5,722 nt of DNA from DATFYI01 sp035315125 (GTDB lineage Bacteria > Chloroflexota > Anaerolineae > Anaerolineales > Anaerolineaceae): positions 1 to 5,722 of the forward strand of contig DATFYI010000160.1 in the NCBI GenBank assembly GCA_035315125.1, in the 5' to 3' direction. The position numbers were made by a program, and so were the translations under genes. Positions within the stretch are counted from its first letter, which is position 1, and every line of letters begins with the position of its first letter. Under the pieces are notes generated by a model that worked only from the letters and a program-made list of their open reading frames with translations, did no database searches and had not been told where the DNA came from. Below, in pieces: positions 4,850 through 5,722 of this stretch.

Positions 4850-5722
4850 ATGGTTGACAAGTCTCTATATAAGAAGTTTATTGATGAAGCATCTGGAGCT
4901 GCAGATGCTGATCTCGCTGTCATTACCGCAAAGCGTGGTGGTCCATTTGTTTTCACAGATGCCAAGCCATACGTTGACGCTGTAAATAAAATGACGGTGG
5001 GCCCCGGCCAATCAAAGGAAGTGATGGATTTGCACGTTCAATCGGTGAATGCTCATTATGATATCCTCACCAAGATATCCAAAAATGGCACAATCCGACC
5101 AGAAGATGATCCGTTTGTAGAACACTATCAGACGCCCCCAATCCTGGAACTGCTCTATGATATGGATCCAGAATTCAAGAAATCAATGTGGAAGTTCATT
5201 GATGCCATCAGCGCGAACCGGGCTTTGATCGGCCGTGAGGTGGTTGCCCGCTATGGTGGCATGTACGGCCTGACCTGTGTCGTGGACTTCGCATTCTCGG
5301 TTGGATCGACTTCCAATGTAGTAAACCGCATCCTGCGCACCCTGGATATTCCAAAGGATCACAAACGCACCATTCTGTCCTCTAAATCCTGGGGCATGAA
5401 CACCTCCTATGGCATTGGAGCGGCTTTCCGAGGCGCGTTACAATCTGGCAAGACTCTGTCAGAAGCTGAGAAAGCCGAAATTGACATGCTACAGTTCATC
5501 TACCGCGAGCCAACGGCAGCCCAGACGCATTTGATGGCTACCCACAACCTGGGCGGTCATGGTCCCCATACTTCCTTTGACACGGCGGAGTACATGAAGC
5601 AGTACAAGGCGAAGATGAAACCCTATGTCGAAGCCGCCTTCAATGCTAAGGTACATCCGGCCAATATTGTGACCGTTCCGGCTTATTGTGTGGGTGATGT
5701 TGGCCACCATATTGGCCCGGCA
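4850..5722 (+). CDS. DUF2193-like protein of unknown function, 3' end beyond the window
   Basis: From ATG 4850, 291 codons run open to the window edge, so the C-terminal part is missing. AAGGAG at 4836-4841, 8 nt upstream, fixes the start. I recognise it from memory as resembling DUF2193, a conserved family known mainly from methanogenic archaea and without a known function; this cannot be checked here. It has no signal peptide and no membrane segment, so it should be cytosolic. Segments dense in likely conserved residues are RPEDDPFVEHYQTPPILE (83-100), ARYGGMYGLTCVVDF (133-147), GSTSNVVNRILR (152-163), SKSWGMNTSYGIG (178-190), and VTVPAYCVGDVGHHIGP (274-290), where Cys280, His286 and His287 could bind a metal. 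From about 5190 on, codons end in C much more often than in the mfn genes, which suggests strong expression or a different history. It probably shares the transcript with the glutaredoxin-like gene. Confidence 0.7.
   Translation, partial: MVDKSLYKKFIDEASGAADADLAVITAKRGGPFVFTDAKPYVDAVNKMTVGPGQSKEVMDLHVQSVNAHYDILTKISKNGTIRPEDDPFVEHYQTPPILELLYDMDPEFKKSMWKFIDAISANRALIGREVVARYGGMYGLTCVVDFAFSVGSTSNVVNRILRTLDIPKDHKRTILSSKSWGMNTSYGIGAAFRGALQSGKTLSEAEKAEIDMLQFIYREPTAAQTHLMATHNLGGHGPHTSFDTAEYMKQYKAKMKPYVEAAFNAKVHPANIVTVPAYCVGDVGHHIGPA

Noticed and set aside
5489..5710. 73-codon minus-strand open frame at the right edge
   Set aside because: It lies fully opposite the DUF2193-like reading frame and shows no motif or ribosome-binding site.

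Overview
The window carries most of a methanofuran/methylofuran cofactor biosynthesis locus, followed by an independently promoted pair of genes of unknown function. Methanofuran-type cofactors belong to the tetrahydromethanopterin (H4MPT)-dependent one-carbon pathway of methanogenic archaea and of bacteria that oxidise C1 compounds (methylotrophic proteobacteria, some Planctomycetes, NC10 and others). I favour a bacterium. The intergenic region at 4078-4418 has a near-consensus sigma70-type promoter (TTGACC, 17 nt, TATATT) and a hairpin-plus-U-tract terminator, which archaea do not normally use, and several genes have good Shine-Dalgarno sites. GC content looks to be in the mid to high 40s by eye. 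The phylum cannot be named from this window.

Layout: (1) 1-543, minus, 5' part of a HisA/HisF-related TIM-barrel gene cut by the window edge. (2) 542-3386, plus, a compact run mfnD - mfnF - mfnE: ATP-grasp ligase, ASKHA-type transferase and amino-acid-kinase-fold kinase. (3) 3358-4077, minus, mfnB, which makes the furan ring precursor and converges on mfnE with overlapping 3' ends. (4) 4078-4418, a divergent regulatory region with a promoter on each strand, two inverted repeats and a plus-strand leader ending in a strong terminator-like hairpin. (5) 4419-4679, plus, a glutaredoxin-fold protein whose catalytic CxxC is gone. (6) 4680-4849, a structured spacer. (7) 4850 to the right edge, plus, 291 codons of a protein that I recognise as DUF2193-like, a family I know mainly from methanogen genomes and with no known function.

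How the genes work together: MfnB condenses two glyceraldehyde-3-phosphates to the furan phosphate. An aminotransferase (MfnC, not in the window) aminates it, MfnE phosphorylates it to the diphosphate, MfnD makes the gamma-glutamyl-tyramine (or tyrosine-type) half, and MfnF joins the halves. MfnA (tyrosine decarboxylase) and MfnC are not in the window. The HisA-like protein is a recurrent companion of H4MPT-pathway genes with no established reaction. The glutaredoxin-like and DUF2193-like genes probably share the leader-controlled transcript and are the least understood part of the window.
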